Source: Acidimicrobiaceae bacterium (GTDB taxonomy: Bacteria; Actinomycetota; Acidimicrobiia; Acidimicrobiales; Acidimicrobiaceae). Taken from it: 43,035 nt of DNA. The notes under the pieces are model-generated. The model had not been told where the DNA came from. It did not search any database and saw only the letters and a program-made list of their open reading frames with translations. Location: positions 1 to 43,035 of the forward strand of contig JABEUM010000156.1 of NCBI GenBank assembly GCA_013044475.1, in the 5' to 3' direction. Position 1 is the first letter of the stretch. Every line of letters begins with the position of its first letter. A program made the position numbers and the translations under genes. This document shows, one piece after another, positions 16,952-26,814 of the stretch.

Positions 16952-18607
16952 TCACAGTCGGAAGATGCCGTCCACAATCTCGTCGACATCCGACTTCTCC
17001 ATTCGATCGATCGCTCCATAAATCAAAGGCCTACTGTGTAGTTCTAAACGTGACTTCACGAAAGCATTTGATTCAGCCTGGCTAGCAAAGCGGATCATCA
17101 AGGATGCCTGGAGCAACACGCCAAGGTCTGAAACGAAAGTCCTAGTACCCCACTCCTCGAATGTTCTACTCTTCAATTGATCTAGAACCGAAGCGACGGC
17201 TGCATCGTAAACACGGTTTGAACCACTCCCTTTTTTGAGTTCAATCTCCACCGCTGCCGCGGCCAATGGCTCCTTCGCCAAAGCACGCCGAACATCTAGA
17301 GCATTGACATTGCCAGCGCCCTCCCAAATACCATTTAGCGGCGATTCCCTAAATAGGCGGGCTGACATCGAGTCCTCAACGTAACCGCTTCCCCCCAAGC
17401 ACTCCATCGCTTCGGCGACGAAGCCCGGTGCCCGCTTGCAAACCAGGAACTTCGATATTGCGACACCGACCCTTTTGAGCTGAGCTTCCACTTCATCAGA
17501 TCCTGACCCATCGGCGGCTTGGGCCATCCTTAGCGCCATCAAGGTGGAGGCTTTCGATTCTAAAGCAAGGTCAACAAGCACATTTCTCATCAGTTCGTGC
17601 TCGACTAATCTCTTGGAAAATGCCGACCGCTTAGCTGCGAACCACACGGCTTGGACTAAAGACTGTCTCATATGGGCTGCGGAGCCGACAAGTGAGTCGA
17701 GCCGGCAGAAGCCGACCATATCCATGATCGTCTTAACTCCCCGACTCAGATCTCCGACCGGAAAACCGACGGCGCCCAAAAACTCAATTTCCGCAGATGC
17801 ATTAGACCGATTTCCAAGTTTGTCTTTGAGCCGCTCGATGCGAATTCCATTCTTGCATCCGTCCTCAAGGATCCTGGGTACTAAGAAACATCCTTGTCCC
17901 TCTGGACCATATGCCAATGTCAAAAAGCCGTCCGACATGGGGGCTGAACAGAACCACTTGTGCCCTATCAGTTCGTAGGTTCCGTCGTCAAGTGGCTTTG
18001 CCTGAGTAGAGTTTGACCTGACGTCAGAGCCACCCTGTTTCTCCGTCATTGCCATTCCCATCGTCAATCCGGCCTTTTGCAACGGATTTTGGGTTGACGA
18101 ATCGTATACCCTCGATCGTAAAAGTGGCTCCCAAACCCTCGCCAAAGCTGGCTCATGCCGTAGCGTGGGGACGCTGGCATGGGTCATAGAAACTGGACAG
18201 CCGTGTCCCGCCTCTATCTGAGATACCAAATAAAGTCCAACCGCCCGTCTAAGATGCGCATCTCTTACCGGGTCATCCAGCTCGGGAAAACTAGCCACTC
18301 CCCTGGAGATCGTCATCTCCATGAGGCGGTGCCATGACGGATGAAACTCCACCTGATCTATTCGGTTTCCGCCTTTGTCATAGGCCTTGAGCTTGGGCGG
18401 ATTTTCATTGGCCTCCCTGCCTAGATCTATAACGAGAGAGCTCCCTAGCAACTTTCCGAAGTCTGAAAGATCTCCCTGATCAGCACCATTAACCTTGAAA
18501 AAACTGCTCAGAGTAACGTCTGAGTCAAAGAGGTTGTAGCCGGACAACTCTTCCGGCTGGTTGTAAACCTCATGAGTAAGAAACTCGCTTTTCATCTCCA
18601 CCAGCAC
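16952..18607 (-). CDS. Acyl-CoA dehydrogenase, AidB-like
   Basis: THEVYNQPEELSGYNLFDSD N-terminus; GMAMTEKQGGSDVRSN; CLGGSGYVEDS; RFRESPLNGIWEGAGNVNALD-like C-terminal core. Confidence 0.9.
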   Translation of the reverse strand: MLVEMKSEFLTHEVYNQPEELSGYNLFDSDVTLSSFFKVNGADQGDLSDFGKLLGSSLVIDLGREANENPPKLKAYDKGGNRIDQVEFHPSWHRLMEMTISRGVASFPELDDPVRDAHLRRAVGLYLVSQIEAGHGCPVSMTHASVPTLRHEPALARVWEPLLRSRVYDSSTQNPLQKAGLTMGMAMTEKQGGSDVRSNSTQAKPLDDGTYELIGHKWFCSAPMSDGFLTLAYGPEGQGCFLVPRILEDGCKNGIRIERLKDKLGNRSNASAEIEFLGAVGFPVGDLSRGVKTIMDMVGFCRLDSLVGSAAHMRQSLVQAVWFAAKRSAFSKRLVEHELMRNVLVDLALESKASTLMALRMAQAADGSGSDEVEAQLKRVGVAISKFLVCKRAPGFVAEAMECLGGSGYVEDSMSARLFRESPLNGIWEGAGNVNALDVRRALAKEPLAAAAVEIELKKGSGSNRVYDAAVASVLDQLKSRTFEEWGTRTFVSDLGVLLQASLMIRFASQAESNAFVKSRLELHSRPLIYGAIDRMEKSDVDEIVDGIFRL

Positions 18608-18787
18608 CTAGCCTTTGGTTTGACTTGCCTATGGCCAAGATACCCAATCCGACCAACTCATAGCGAGCAGGAACAAGTTATCCAGACTTTCCGCAGGTAG
18701 AACTAGCAAAACACGGCAAACTTACGAGGCTCGAGGGATACTGAGCTTTCAAATCAGCCAATAGCAACACCGACTGGCTAGCAGTCC

Positions 18788-19147
18788 TTATTGCAACATC
18801 GAATCGTTTCTTAGGTTTGCCAAGACCGACCCGGGATCCACACAGCCCACGATCCACTGATCGAACTCTTCACCTACAAGACTGATCCGAAGTCCCTTCG
18901 GCTGGTCGTGGTGCACAACCGCAAAAGTCTTCATACCCGCAGAGTTGAAGGTGCCCACGGCAAAATGCCCCGCTTTGAGAACCGTGGACGACTTGACGTT
19001 TGGTAGTTCCGCTGCTGCGTCTTCGATGACCTCCAGCGACTTGATTGAGGTGACATACGCTTCGATCTCACTGTGTAACGACTCAAGCTTTTCGAGATTA
19101 GACAATGAAAGGACGATCTTGTCTCCATCTATGAATAATTCAGCCAT
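18788..19147 (-). CDS. Conserved hypothetical protein
   Basis: Intact ORF MAELFIDGDKIVLSLSNLEKLESLHSEI... resembling a small actinobacterial family of unknown function. Confidence 0.65.
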   Translation of the reverse strand: MAELFIDGDKIVLSLSNLEKLESLHSEIEAYVTSIKSLEVIEDAAAELPNVKSSTVLKAGHFAVGTFNSAGMKTFAVVHHDQPKGLRISLVGEEFDQWIVGCVDPGSVLANLRNDSMLQ

Positions 19148-19269
19148 ACTTCACCCCTATTCCACCACTAGAAGGGGCATTCTACTACACCGCGATAGTT
19201 GCAGTATTGGAACAATTACATTTCACTGGAGCGGACTAGTTTTAGGAGCGGGCTCCAAAGAGAGAAGCT

Positions 19270-20199
19270 CTAGCTCGGGTCGTCAAGCCCGGCGAGGATC
19301 AGCTCCAGATCCTTTGGGAGATTTGCTTCGAATTTCATTTCGGCGTTGGTCGCCGGATGGAGAAACTCAAGTCGACATGAGTGCAGATATGGCCTTTTAA
19401 GGTTTTCCATCGCTTTACCTTTGTAGGAGGAGTCTCCGACTACGGGGTGCCCCACGGCTGAAAGATGCACCCTTATCTGATGGGTCCTTCCGGTCTGCAG
19501 AGTCAGTCTCAAAAGAGTAAAGGCTATCGGTCCGTCGAAGCGTCTTTCGACTTTATAGTGGGTAACCGCTGAGCGTCCCGACCTCGACACCGACATCTTC
19601 AGCGGCTCCTTGATGGAGCGAGCGATCGGTGCATCGATTATCCCTTCGTCGAACTCGACGAGCCCCGAGACGAGAGCCAGATAGGTCCGTTGAACTTCAT
19701 GTTCTCTGATCATTTTCGACAGAGTCTCAAAGCCTCGTGCAGATAGGCCAAAGAGCATCAGTCCACTTGTACCCTTGTCCAATCGATGAACGACGCCAAA
19801 ACGCCCGGGTTCTCCGACACCTTCTATGCGTGGAAACATCGCGAGCAAACTCTGCGCGATAGTTCCAGAGGAGTTGTTAGACCCAGGGTGCACTACTTGG
19901 CCAGCCCTCTTATTGATAACGGCGATATCCTCATCGAAATAGGAGAGATCTACCTTGGTCGACGGACCAACACTCCCGGGAACGATTGACTTCTCGTCTG
20001 GCAGTTCTGCCCTGAGGGTCTGACCCGCCTCCACCTTGATAGATGGCTTATCAATAGCCAGTCCATCAAGAAATACACCACCATCAACTACTAGTCTGGT
20101 TACCGCCGCTCTTGGAAGTCCGAGAAGCATCGACAAACAACGGTCGACTCTAACGCCCTCTAAGGAATTAGGGACGACAAAACTCGGAGAACTACTCAC
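19270..20199 (-). CDS. rluD: RluA/RluD family pseudouridine synthase
   Basis: S4-like N-terminus, VVHRLDKGTSGLMLF catalytic motif, LQTGRTHQIRVHLSAVGHPVVGD. Confidence 0.93.
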   Translation of the reverse strand: MSSSPSFVVPNSLEGVRVDRCLSMLLGLPRAAVTRLVVDGGVFLDGLAIDKPSIKVEAGQTLRAELPDEKSIVPGSVGPSTKVDLSYFDEDIAVINKRAGQVVHPGSNNSSGTIAQSLLAMFPRIEGVGEPGRFGVVHRLDKGTSGLMLFGLSARGFETLSKMIREHEVQRTYLALVSGLVEFDEGIIDAPIARSIKEPLKMSVSRSGRSAVTHYKVERRFDGPIAFTLLRLTLQTGRTHQIRVHLSAVGHPVVGDSSYKGKAMENLKRPYLHSCRLEFLHPATNAEMKFEANLPKDLELILAGLDDPS

Positions 20200-20210
20200 T
20201 GAATCTGCCC

Positions 20211-20729
20211 CTATGGCTTATGCCTGAGCCCAACTGCAATCACCGCCACGCCGAGTACAACTGCGGCGTCAGCAAGGTTGAAGGTGGGCCAGAACCTCAA
20301 ATAGATGAAGTCGATGACTCCACCACCATTATTCCTAAATATACGGTCGACGAAGTTGCCCAACGCCCCGCCGGCCAAAAGCGCTATACCAACCAGCATC
20401 GTCGTCTTTGTGACTTTGAAAGTAGCATAAGCGAGCACTGCGAGGGCAAATAACACAAAAAGAGCAATTACGTAGGGATGCCCTCGACCCAGGGAGAAGG
20501 CGAAGCCAGTGTTGTATTCGAGCTTAAGCTTCAGTGGCCCAAACAGCGAAATACTGTGGGATGCCAAGTGCGACTGTGCCCAGCTCTTCGAGAGTTGATC
20601 CAGAACAACTACAGCTACCGTAACCGAACCGACAAGGACCCAACGCTTTAGCCCAAAAAGCTTGCCTGGTAACACCCTCCTCCTAACTAGCGAAGCGCGG
20701 AGAGACCGCCGGCCTTGCATTTTACGCAA
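20211..20729 (-). CDS. lspA: Lipoprotein signal peptidase (signal peptidase II)
   Basis: Four-TM pattern; GALGNFVDRIFRNNGGGVIDFIYLRFWPTFNLADAAV. Confidence 0.92.
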   Translation of the reverse strand: MRKMQGRRSLRASLVRRRVLPGKLFGLKRWVLVGSVTVAVVVLDQLSKSWAQSHLASHSISLFGPLKLKLEYNTGFAFSLGRGHPYVIALFVLFALAVLAYATFKVTKTTMLVGIALLAGGALGNFVDRIFRNNGGGVIDFIYLRFWPTFNLADAAVVLGVAVIAVGLRHKP

Positions 20730-21175
20730 AGACGCGCGTAGGGCAGCGCCCTTAGTCTAGCCCTCGGAATCGGCATATGGCAGTTAGCGCATACCCCATA
20801 GTGTCCGCCCGCCATCCGCCTAAGCGCCTCGTCTACCTCGTCGACACCCGCTCGTGCTTGAGAGGCCAAGGCGAGATTACGCTCTCGGTCGACCGTGGTA
20901 GTGCCGCCTTCTCCCGATTCCTCGTCGAACTGAACCTCTCCCGGCTCAGCCTCCTGAGCTAGGCGTTCCGCCTCTAACTTGAGGCTCGCTGCCTGTTCGA
21001 GCAGCAGGTTCTTCTCCGCCAGGAGCAATTCGCCCTGCCCGGCTAAAAACTCCTCGTCGCTTAGAGCTTCGAGCTCCTCGTCGGTCAATTCGGCCAGCGA
21101 CGGAAGAACGACTTCGGCGCTGTCACTCGACCCATTCCCACTAGTTTGAGTCTTGTCCTTGGTGCTCTTTTCCAA
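20687..21175 (-). CDS. TraR/DksA-type zinc finger protein
   Basis: CANCHMPIPRARLRALPYARLCVKCK C4 zinc finger; acidic coiled-coil N-terminus. Confidence 0.85.
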   Translation of the reverse strand: MEKSTKDKTQTSGNGSSDSAEVVLPSLAELTDEELEALSDEEFLAGQGELLLAEKNLLLEQAASLKLEAERLAQEAEPGEVQFDEESGEGGTTTVDRERNLALASQARAGVDEVDEALRRMAGGHYGVCANCHMPIPRARLRALPYARLCVKCKAGGLSALR

Positions 21176-21359
21176 CTTCTACCTGAGGTCCCCTCTGTTG
21201 TATACGTCACCGCATAATGGCCACCGTAGCCACAAAATTAGTGACTTAGACGTTCGAACCAGCACACCAGAATATATGGGCAAAGCTAGAACGCGTGCTA
21301 TACCTTAATCGACTTATCTAAACCCCGTGCAGTACGAAGTTATGCCAGCACAATGACGA

Positions 21360-24300
21360 TTGAAAACCGCAGACTATCCTGGACGAATGACCAAGCGTCG
21401 AATTGACTCAACCATAGACACAAATATCCACTTCTACCCGCATATTCAGGGTCAACTGGATCTGCCCGCCATAGAAAAAAAGATCCTCGACTTCTGGGAA
21501 CGAGACAACACATTCGAAGCCTCAGTTGAAAAGAATCCGGCCGGAAGCAATGAATTCGTATTTTACGACGGTCCACCGTTTGCAAACGGATTACCACACT
21601 ATGGCCATCTCCTTACCGGGTTCGTAAAGGATGCAATACCCAGATACCAAACCATGCAAGGTAGGCGGGTTGAACGTCGCTTCGGCTGGGACTGTCACGG
21701 ACTGCCAGCGGAGATGGCCTCGGAAAAGGAGTTAGGGGTAAGTGGCCGCCAGGAAGTCGAAGCACTCGGGATCGGAAAATTCAACGATCACTGCCGCTCT
21801 CTTGTCTATCGGACCACAGACGAGTGGCACCGATACGTGACGAGGCAGGCCAGGTGGGTCGACTTCTATGACGACTACAAAACGATGGACATCACGTTCA
21901 TGGAATCGGTCATCTGGGCGTTCAAGGAGCTCTACAACAAGGGCCTCGCTTATGAAGGCTACCGAGTACTTCCCTACTGTTGGGAATGCGAAACACCGCT
22001 ATCAAACTTCGAGACGAGGCAGGACAACTCCTATCGCAGCCGAATCGACCCGGCGGTAACCGTCGAGTTTGAACTCTTGAGTGACCCAAACTGTCCAATC
22101 AAAGAGATCGCCGGAACGCCAAGAGTCCTCGCCTGGACGACCACTCCGTGGACGTTGCCCTCCAACCTCGCTCTAGCGGTCGGAGCTGATATCGACTACC
22201 TGGCGATCGAAGCAAATACCAAGACCTACATCATCGCCGAATCCCGCAAAGAGCACTACCAATCGGAGCTCGAAGGAGGAACCGAGGTCGCTCGTTTCAA
22301 AGGAGCAGCTTTAGTAGGGCGGCACTTCAAGCCAATCTTCGATTACTTCAAAGACCTTGAGGGTGCCTTTCGGGTGATAGCAACGGAATTCGTAGTTATC
22401 GACGAAGGAACCGGAGCAGTCCAGATGGCACCGGGTTTCGGCGAGGAGGATCAGCTTGCCTGCGAAGCGGCTGGAATTCCGCTGGTCTGCCCGGTAGACG
22501 ACAGGGCCCGCTACACCGCTGAAATGGGCGACATCGCGGGAATGCAGGTCTTTGAGGCAAACAAATACCTAATTGAAAAGCTCAAGGAAAAGGGTGTTCT
22601 GTTTAGGCAGGAGTCATATGACCACTCCTACCCACACTGCTGGAGGACCGACACGCCGCTGATCTACAAAGCGGTAAGTTCGTGGTTCATAAAAGTAACC
22701 GCTTTAAAAGATCGACTGTTGGAGAAGAACCAGGAGATCGACTGGGTTCCAGGGCACGTAAAAGACGGTGCCTTTGGGAAGTGGCTTGAAGGCGCCAGAG
22801 ACTGGTCGATCACCAGGAATCGATATTGGGGAACGCCAATTCCGGTATGGAAATCGGACGATCCCAACTACCCAAGGATTGACGTCTATGGCTCGCTAGC
22901 CGAGATAGAAAAAGACTTTGGAATTAGACCAGATGACCTCCATCGTCCGGCGATCGACGAACTCGTAAGGCCAAACCCTGACGATCCAAGCGGCAAGTCG
23001 CAAATGCGCAGAGTAACCGACATTATGGACTGCTGGTTCGAATCGGGGTCGATGCCATACGCTCAGCTGCACTATCCGTTCGAGAACAAAGAACCCTTCG
23101 AGGACCACTTTCCGGCTGACTTCATAGTCGAATATATCGGCCAGACGAGGGGCTGGTTTTACACTCTGCACGTACTCTCAGTGGCGATCTTCGACAAACC
23201 GCCGTTCAAACACTGCATGGCGCACGGTGTGTTACTCGGCTCTGACGGACGGAAGCTGTCAAAGCGTCTACAGAACTATCCAGACCCCTGGGCGATCTTC
23301 GAAGAGATCGGTGCGGATGCAATGCGCTGGTTTCTGCTGTCATCATCGGTTCTGCGCGGTCAAGAGATGATTCTCGAACGGGCGGCGATGGTCGACGTGA
23401 CGAGGCGGATCATTAACCCGATATGGAATGCATTTTATTTCCTCTCTCTCTACGCCGAGATCGATGGGATCAAGGGTGAAATCCGATGGGATCAGGGTGG
23501 CCTCTTGGACCACTACATCCTCTCAAAGACGTCGATGCTCATAGATCAGGTCACAAAGGCCATGGACGAATTTGATCTCTCAGCCGCCACCTCGCTTATC
23601 GAGTCATTCCTTGATGCGCTGAATAACTGGTACATTCGGCGCTCCAGAGAACGCTTCTGGAGGAATAAGGATGAAAAGGGAGAGGCCGCCAAGGACAAAG
23701 ATGACGCTTATGACACCCTGCATACGGTATTGGTGACCCTGACGCAGCTGTGTGCGCCACTGCTACCGATGTTGTCAGAAGAGGTGTATCAGTCACTCAC
23801 CGGAGGTCGCAGCGTGCACCTTTCCGACTGGCCCAAATCACAGCCGACCATAAGTGATTCAAAGCTAGTCATCGACATGGACCTGGTCAAGGAGGTCTGC
23901 TCCTTAGTCCATTCGATCCGCAAAGCGAACGGCCTCAGGTCACGCCTCCCACTGCGTAAAGTGACCATCGCATCCGAAAATGCAGAGTCCCTCCGCCCCT
24001 ATATTGACCTGATAGCTGATGAACTCAACGTCAAGGAAGTAGAGCTGGTTAGAGATCCAGGGACTCTGTCTAGCCAAGTGGTTTCGGTCATACCATCAAA
24101 AATCGGTCCCCGTTTGGCGGACAGAACACAGAAGGTCATTAGAGCCGCAAAGTCGGGCGACTTCGTTATCCACGACGACTCATCGGTTACCGTCGGTGGA
24201 GTCGCCCTGCTAGCGGGCGAGTTCGAAATACAGACCAAGCCCAACGATGCAGAACGAACAAGAGTCTTGCCATCTAAAGCTGGTGTCGTCTCCTTGGACA

Positions 24301-24599
24301 CCGACACCGATCCCGAGCTAGAGGCCGAAGGTTTGGCTCGTGACGTAGTCAGAGAGGTGCAGCGAGCACGAAAGGAGGCGAACTTCGAAGTCACCGATCG
24401 GATTAGGGTCAACATCGAGGTCACAGACGCTCACGACACTTCTGTCCTCGATGCCATAGGGAAGCACCTCACGGCAATCTCTACTCAAGTGCTAGCCACC
24501 GATATCGTACTGAACGGCAAATCAAGTGGGGAATTCGAATACAGCGACACTTTCAGCGTATCCACCGCTTCGATTTCCCTGATGATCACCCGGAGCTAG
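21360..24599 (+). CDS. ileS: Isoleucyl-tRNA synthetase, eukaryote-like type (possible start also at 21387)
   Basis: PPFANGLPHYGHLLTGFVKD, GWDCHGLPAEM, CWRTDTPLIYKAVSSWF, ITRNRYWGTPIPVW, DGRKLSKRLQNYPDP. Confidence 0.97.
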   Translation: MKTADYPGRMTKRRIDSTIDTNIHFYPHIQGQLDLPAIEKKILDFWERDNTFEASVEKNPAGSNEFVFYDGPPFANGLPHYGHLLTGFVKDAIPRYQTMQGRRVERRFGWDCHGLPAEMASEKELGVSGRQEVEALGIGKFNDHCRSLVYRTTDEWHRYVTRQARWVDFYDDYKTMDITFMESVIWAFKELYNKGLAYEGYRVLPYCWECETPLSNFETRQDNSYRSRIDPAVTVEFELLSDPNCPIKEIAGTPRVLAWTTTPWTLPSNLALAVGADIDYLAIEANTKTYIIAESRKEHYQSELEGGTEVARFKGAALVGRHFKPIFDYFKDLEGAFRVIATEFVVIDEGTGAVQMAPGFGEEDQLACEAAGIPLVCPVDDRARYTAEMGDIAGMQVFEANKYLIEKLKEKGVLFRQESYDHSYPHCWRTDTPLIYKAVSSWFIKVTALKDRLLEKNQEIDWVPGHVKDGAFGKWLEGARDWSITRNRYWGTPIPVWKSDDPNYPRIDVYGSLAEIEKDFGIRPDDLHRPAIDELVRPNPDDPSGKSQMRRVTDIMDCWFESGSMPYAQLHYPFENKEPFEDHFPADFIVEYIGQTRGWFYTLHVLSVAIFDKPPFKHCMAHGVLLGSDGRKLSKRLQNYPDPWAIFEEIGADAMRWFLLSSSVLRGQEMILERAAMVDVTRRIINPIWNAFYFLSLYAEIDGIKGEIRWDQGGLLDHYILSKTSMLIDQVTKAMDEFDLSAATSLIESFLDALNNWYIRRSRERFWRNKDEKGEAAKDKDDAYDTLHTVLVTLTQLCAPLLPMLSEEVYQSLTGGRSVHLSDWPKSQPTISDSKLVIDMDLVKEVCSLVHSIRKANGLRSRLPLRKVTIASENAESLRPYIDLIADELNVKEVELVRDPGTLSSQVVSVIPSKIGPRLADRTQKVIRAAKSGDFVIHDDSSVTVGGVALLAGEFEIQTKPNDAERTRVLPSKAGVVSLDTDTDPELEAEGLARDVVREVQRARKEANFEVTDRIRVNIEVTDAHDTSVLDAIGKHLTAISTQVLATDIVLNGKSSGEFEYSDTFSVSTASISLMITRS

Positions 24600-24619
24600 C
24601 CCAGAGTGCCAAAGTCAGT

Positions 24620-24651
24620 CGAAGCCGGGACCGCAATTGGTCCCGGCTTCG
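24620..24651. terminator. Hairpin terminator between convergent ileS and divIVA
   Basis: CGAAGCCGGGACC-gcaatt-GGTCCCGGCTTCG, 13-bp stem followed by CAAAAA. Confidence 0.85.
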
Positions 24652-24717
24652 CAAAAATCAATCCACCTTGAAATACATAGGCCGACTAAGCGTCGGCAGT
24701 TCAATTAGGCCTACTAA

Positions 24718-25710
24718 TCACTTCTCGGAGTCATCGTCAAAAATCTTCGGACTCGAGAGATCCGAATCATCCTCTAACAGCTGAAACTTTGACCGCCCGA
24801 AGTCGAGAAATAACTCTTCATCTTCTTCGCTCTCCTCGTCCAGGGAGTTTGTGTCAATCTCGAAGCTCGGAATTGGTGCGTCTTCATCTGCCTCCGAGTA
24901 CTGCTCAGCGATATCGAACGACGGACTCTCGTGAGAAACGTAGCTCGGCAGCTCCATCTCATCTTGATCCTCTCCATCAAATTCACCGTTCGTCTGAACC
25001 TCAAATGGCGCTTCGGCCAATCCCTGGGTCTGCAAAGGAGCCACTTGATCGAAATCCTGAGCTTGATTTCCGCTCCACAGGGTCCCGTCAGAACCATCAT
25101 CAGTCAGGAACTCGTTGTCCGGCGCTGAACTCGCTAGAATCACCGATGAACCGCTGTTGTCGTCTAGTTCGTCTGCTGTATTCCTGAGCAGTTGAGCGGC
25201 GGATCGCTTTGCTTCAAGTATCTCCGAAGCGACCGCAGCGAGCTGCCCCTCAAGTCGAGCCTTCTCATCGCCCAAGCTTTCAATCTGGCCCTGAAGGTCA
25301 ATGACCTTCGTCGCAAGGTCTACATCCACTTGTCGTCGGACCTCATCGAGGAGCCCCGAAGCCTCTTCTTGGGCGGCGGCTTGGATCCTCTCGGCGTTCT
25401 CTCGCGCCTCCGCTAACACTTGGTCCGCTGTCCTCTGGGCCAAAAGTAGCGTGCGCTGTATTATGTCATCTTCGGCCATCGGCACAACTTGTACTGCCCC
25501 CGGACCCGCCTGCGAACCCGCCGACTCCTCGGCAAGTTCTGCTCTGCGCTCGGCCTCTTTCAATCGGTCTTCAAGGATTTCGATCCCTAAAGCGACCTTT
25601 TCAAGAAACTCGTCGACGTCGTCCTGATGGTAGCCGCGAATCCTCTCGCGAAATTCAACTTCGCGCACCACCTTCGACCCGATCTCCAACTCTTTGCCTC
25701 CCTCGGTCAT
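24718..25710 (-). CDS. divIVA: DivIVA domain protein
   Basis: VREVEFRERIRGYHQDDVDEFLEKVALGIE N-terminal DivIVA motif, coiled coil, acidic tail. Confidence 0.9.
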   Translation of the reverse strand: MTEGGKELEIGSKVVREVEFRERIRGYHQDDVDEFLEKVALGIEILEDRLKEAERRAELAEESAGSQAGPGAVQVVPMAEDDIIQRTLLLAQRTADQVLAEARENAERIQAAAQEEASGLLDEVRRQVDVDLATKVIDLQGQIESLGDEKARLEGQLAAVASEILEAKRSAAQLLRNTADELDDNSGSSVILASSAPDNEFLTDDGSDGTLWSGNQAQDFDQVAPLQTQGLAEAPFEVQTNGEFDGEDQDEMELPSYVSHESPSFDIAEQYSEADEDAPIPSFEIDTNSLDEESEEDEELFLDFGRSKFQLLEDDSDLSSPKIFDDDSEK

Positions 25711-25731
25711 CTGCCCTCCAGACCCACGCCC

Positions 25732-26001
25732 CTACCTGGAAACCAGGGGGATTAACAGAAAGTTGATCACAACCAGTACTATAAGCGGCGACAGGTCTAG
25801 CTGCAGGCCACCCGCGCCCATCCTAGGCATTAATTTCCTGACCGGCGCCAAAACAGGTTCGGTAAGACGCGAAAGGTAGTACTTGACTTTTGCGATAGAA
25901 CTGTTCGGACCGGGTGGCACCCAGCTAAGCAAGACCTGAACGAGAATTATTATGCCATAGAGCTTGAGCAGAAAAACTAAGAATGACTGGATGGAACTCA
26001 T
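25732..26001 (-). CDS. YggT family membrane protein
   Basis: LLKLYGIIILVQVLLSWVPPGPNSSIAKVKYYLSRLTEPVLAPVRKLMP. Confidence 0.9.
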   Translation of the reverse strand: MSSIQSFLVFLLKLYGIIILVQVLLSWVPPGPNSSIAKVKYYLSRLTEPVLAPVRKLMPRMGAGGLQLDLSPLIVLVVINFLLIPLVSR

Positions 26002-26723
26002 TGTTGACTCCGCCTAAAAGTTGACCTTTGGGTCAACCCGTCGACTTCTTCTTGGGCTACGTCAACGTTCGATGGTGTCAGAAGGAAAACCTGCTCCGCT
26101 ACTCTTTTCATCTTTCCATCGAGAGCATATGTCACTCCAGAACAAAAATCGACAACCCGTCGGTAAAGCTCTTTTTCTACTCCCTCGAGATTCACAATCA
26201 CTGGCTGGGAAACCTTCATACGGTCGCCTATGTCCTGGACGTCGCTAAAGCGGGTCGGATGCGCAATATGCATCTTCGGCTGATCTCTCTGGCCTATTGG
26301 GCGAATTACTCCCGTCCTATCCATAGGAGTCGAATCGCCCCTAGGATCCAAGACCCTCGGCGCAGGTGGGCGACTAGCGGCCTCTTGCACTGGGAAGACT
26401 TGCACCGTAGACGGTGGCCTTGGCGGCTCTTGGTCCAACTCCGGCTCCGAGATGTCAAAGCGCTGTTCAGTTCGATACTGCGGCCTTCTAGGCGGCTCGT
26501 AGGACCTCCGCTCGGGCTCTACCCTCCTAGGGGGCTCCGGATCTCTTCGCTGTTCGGGCTCGCTATAGCCAGCATCTAGGTCGCGACGCGAGTCATAACC
26601 ATATGGATAGCCGTCGCGCTCCATCCGTCTCGCCCCAGCACCATAAGAGACAGGAATATCCATCTCCTCTTCTTCATCGCTGAAGCCGAGAAGGACCATA
26701 GCCCTATGCATAAATGTTCCCAT
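25998..26723 (-). CDS. sepF: Cell division protein SepF (ORF opens at 26762; likely start 26723)
   Basis: MGTFMHRAMVLLGFSDEEEE amphipathic N-terminus; FSDVQDIGDRMKVSQPVIVNLEGVEKELYRRVVDFCSGVTYALDGKMKRVAEQVFLLTPSNVDV. Confidence 0.93.
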   Translation of the reverse strand: MGTFMHRAMVLLGFSDEEEEMDIPVSYGAGARRMERDGYPYGYDSRRDLDAGYSEPEQRRDPEPPRRVEPERRSYEPPRRPQYRTEQRFDISEPELDQEPPRPPSTVQVFPVQEAASRPPAPRVLDPRGDSTPMDRTGVIRPIGQRDQPKMHIAHPTRFSDVQDIGDRMKVSQPVIVNLEGVEKELYRRVVDFCSGVTYALDGKMKRVAEQVFLLTPSNVDVAQEEVDGLTQRSTFRRSQQ

Positions 26724-26814
26724 TATCCCTAGCTCACTCCTTGACCAAGTCCGACGTCTCACCCCGGAACTAACTGCCCAGAAAACCCCTAATACCTACA
26801 AGCCCCAAACTAAA

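Noticed and set aside
21176-21359. Possible T-box riboswitch upstream of ileS
   Set aside because: No recognisable AGGGTGGNACCGCG-like T-box motif in the 184-nt leader.
26028-26579. 183-aa + strand ORF antisense to sepF
   Set aside because: sepF has clear motifs on the minus strand; this ORF has none.
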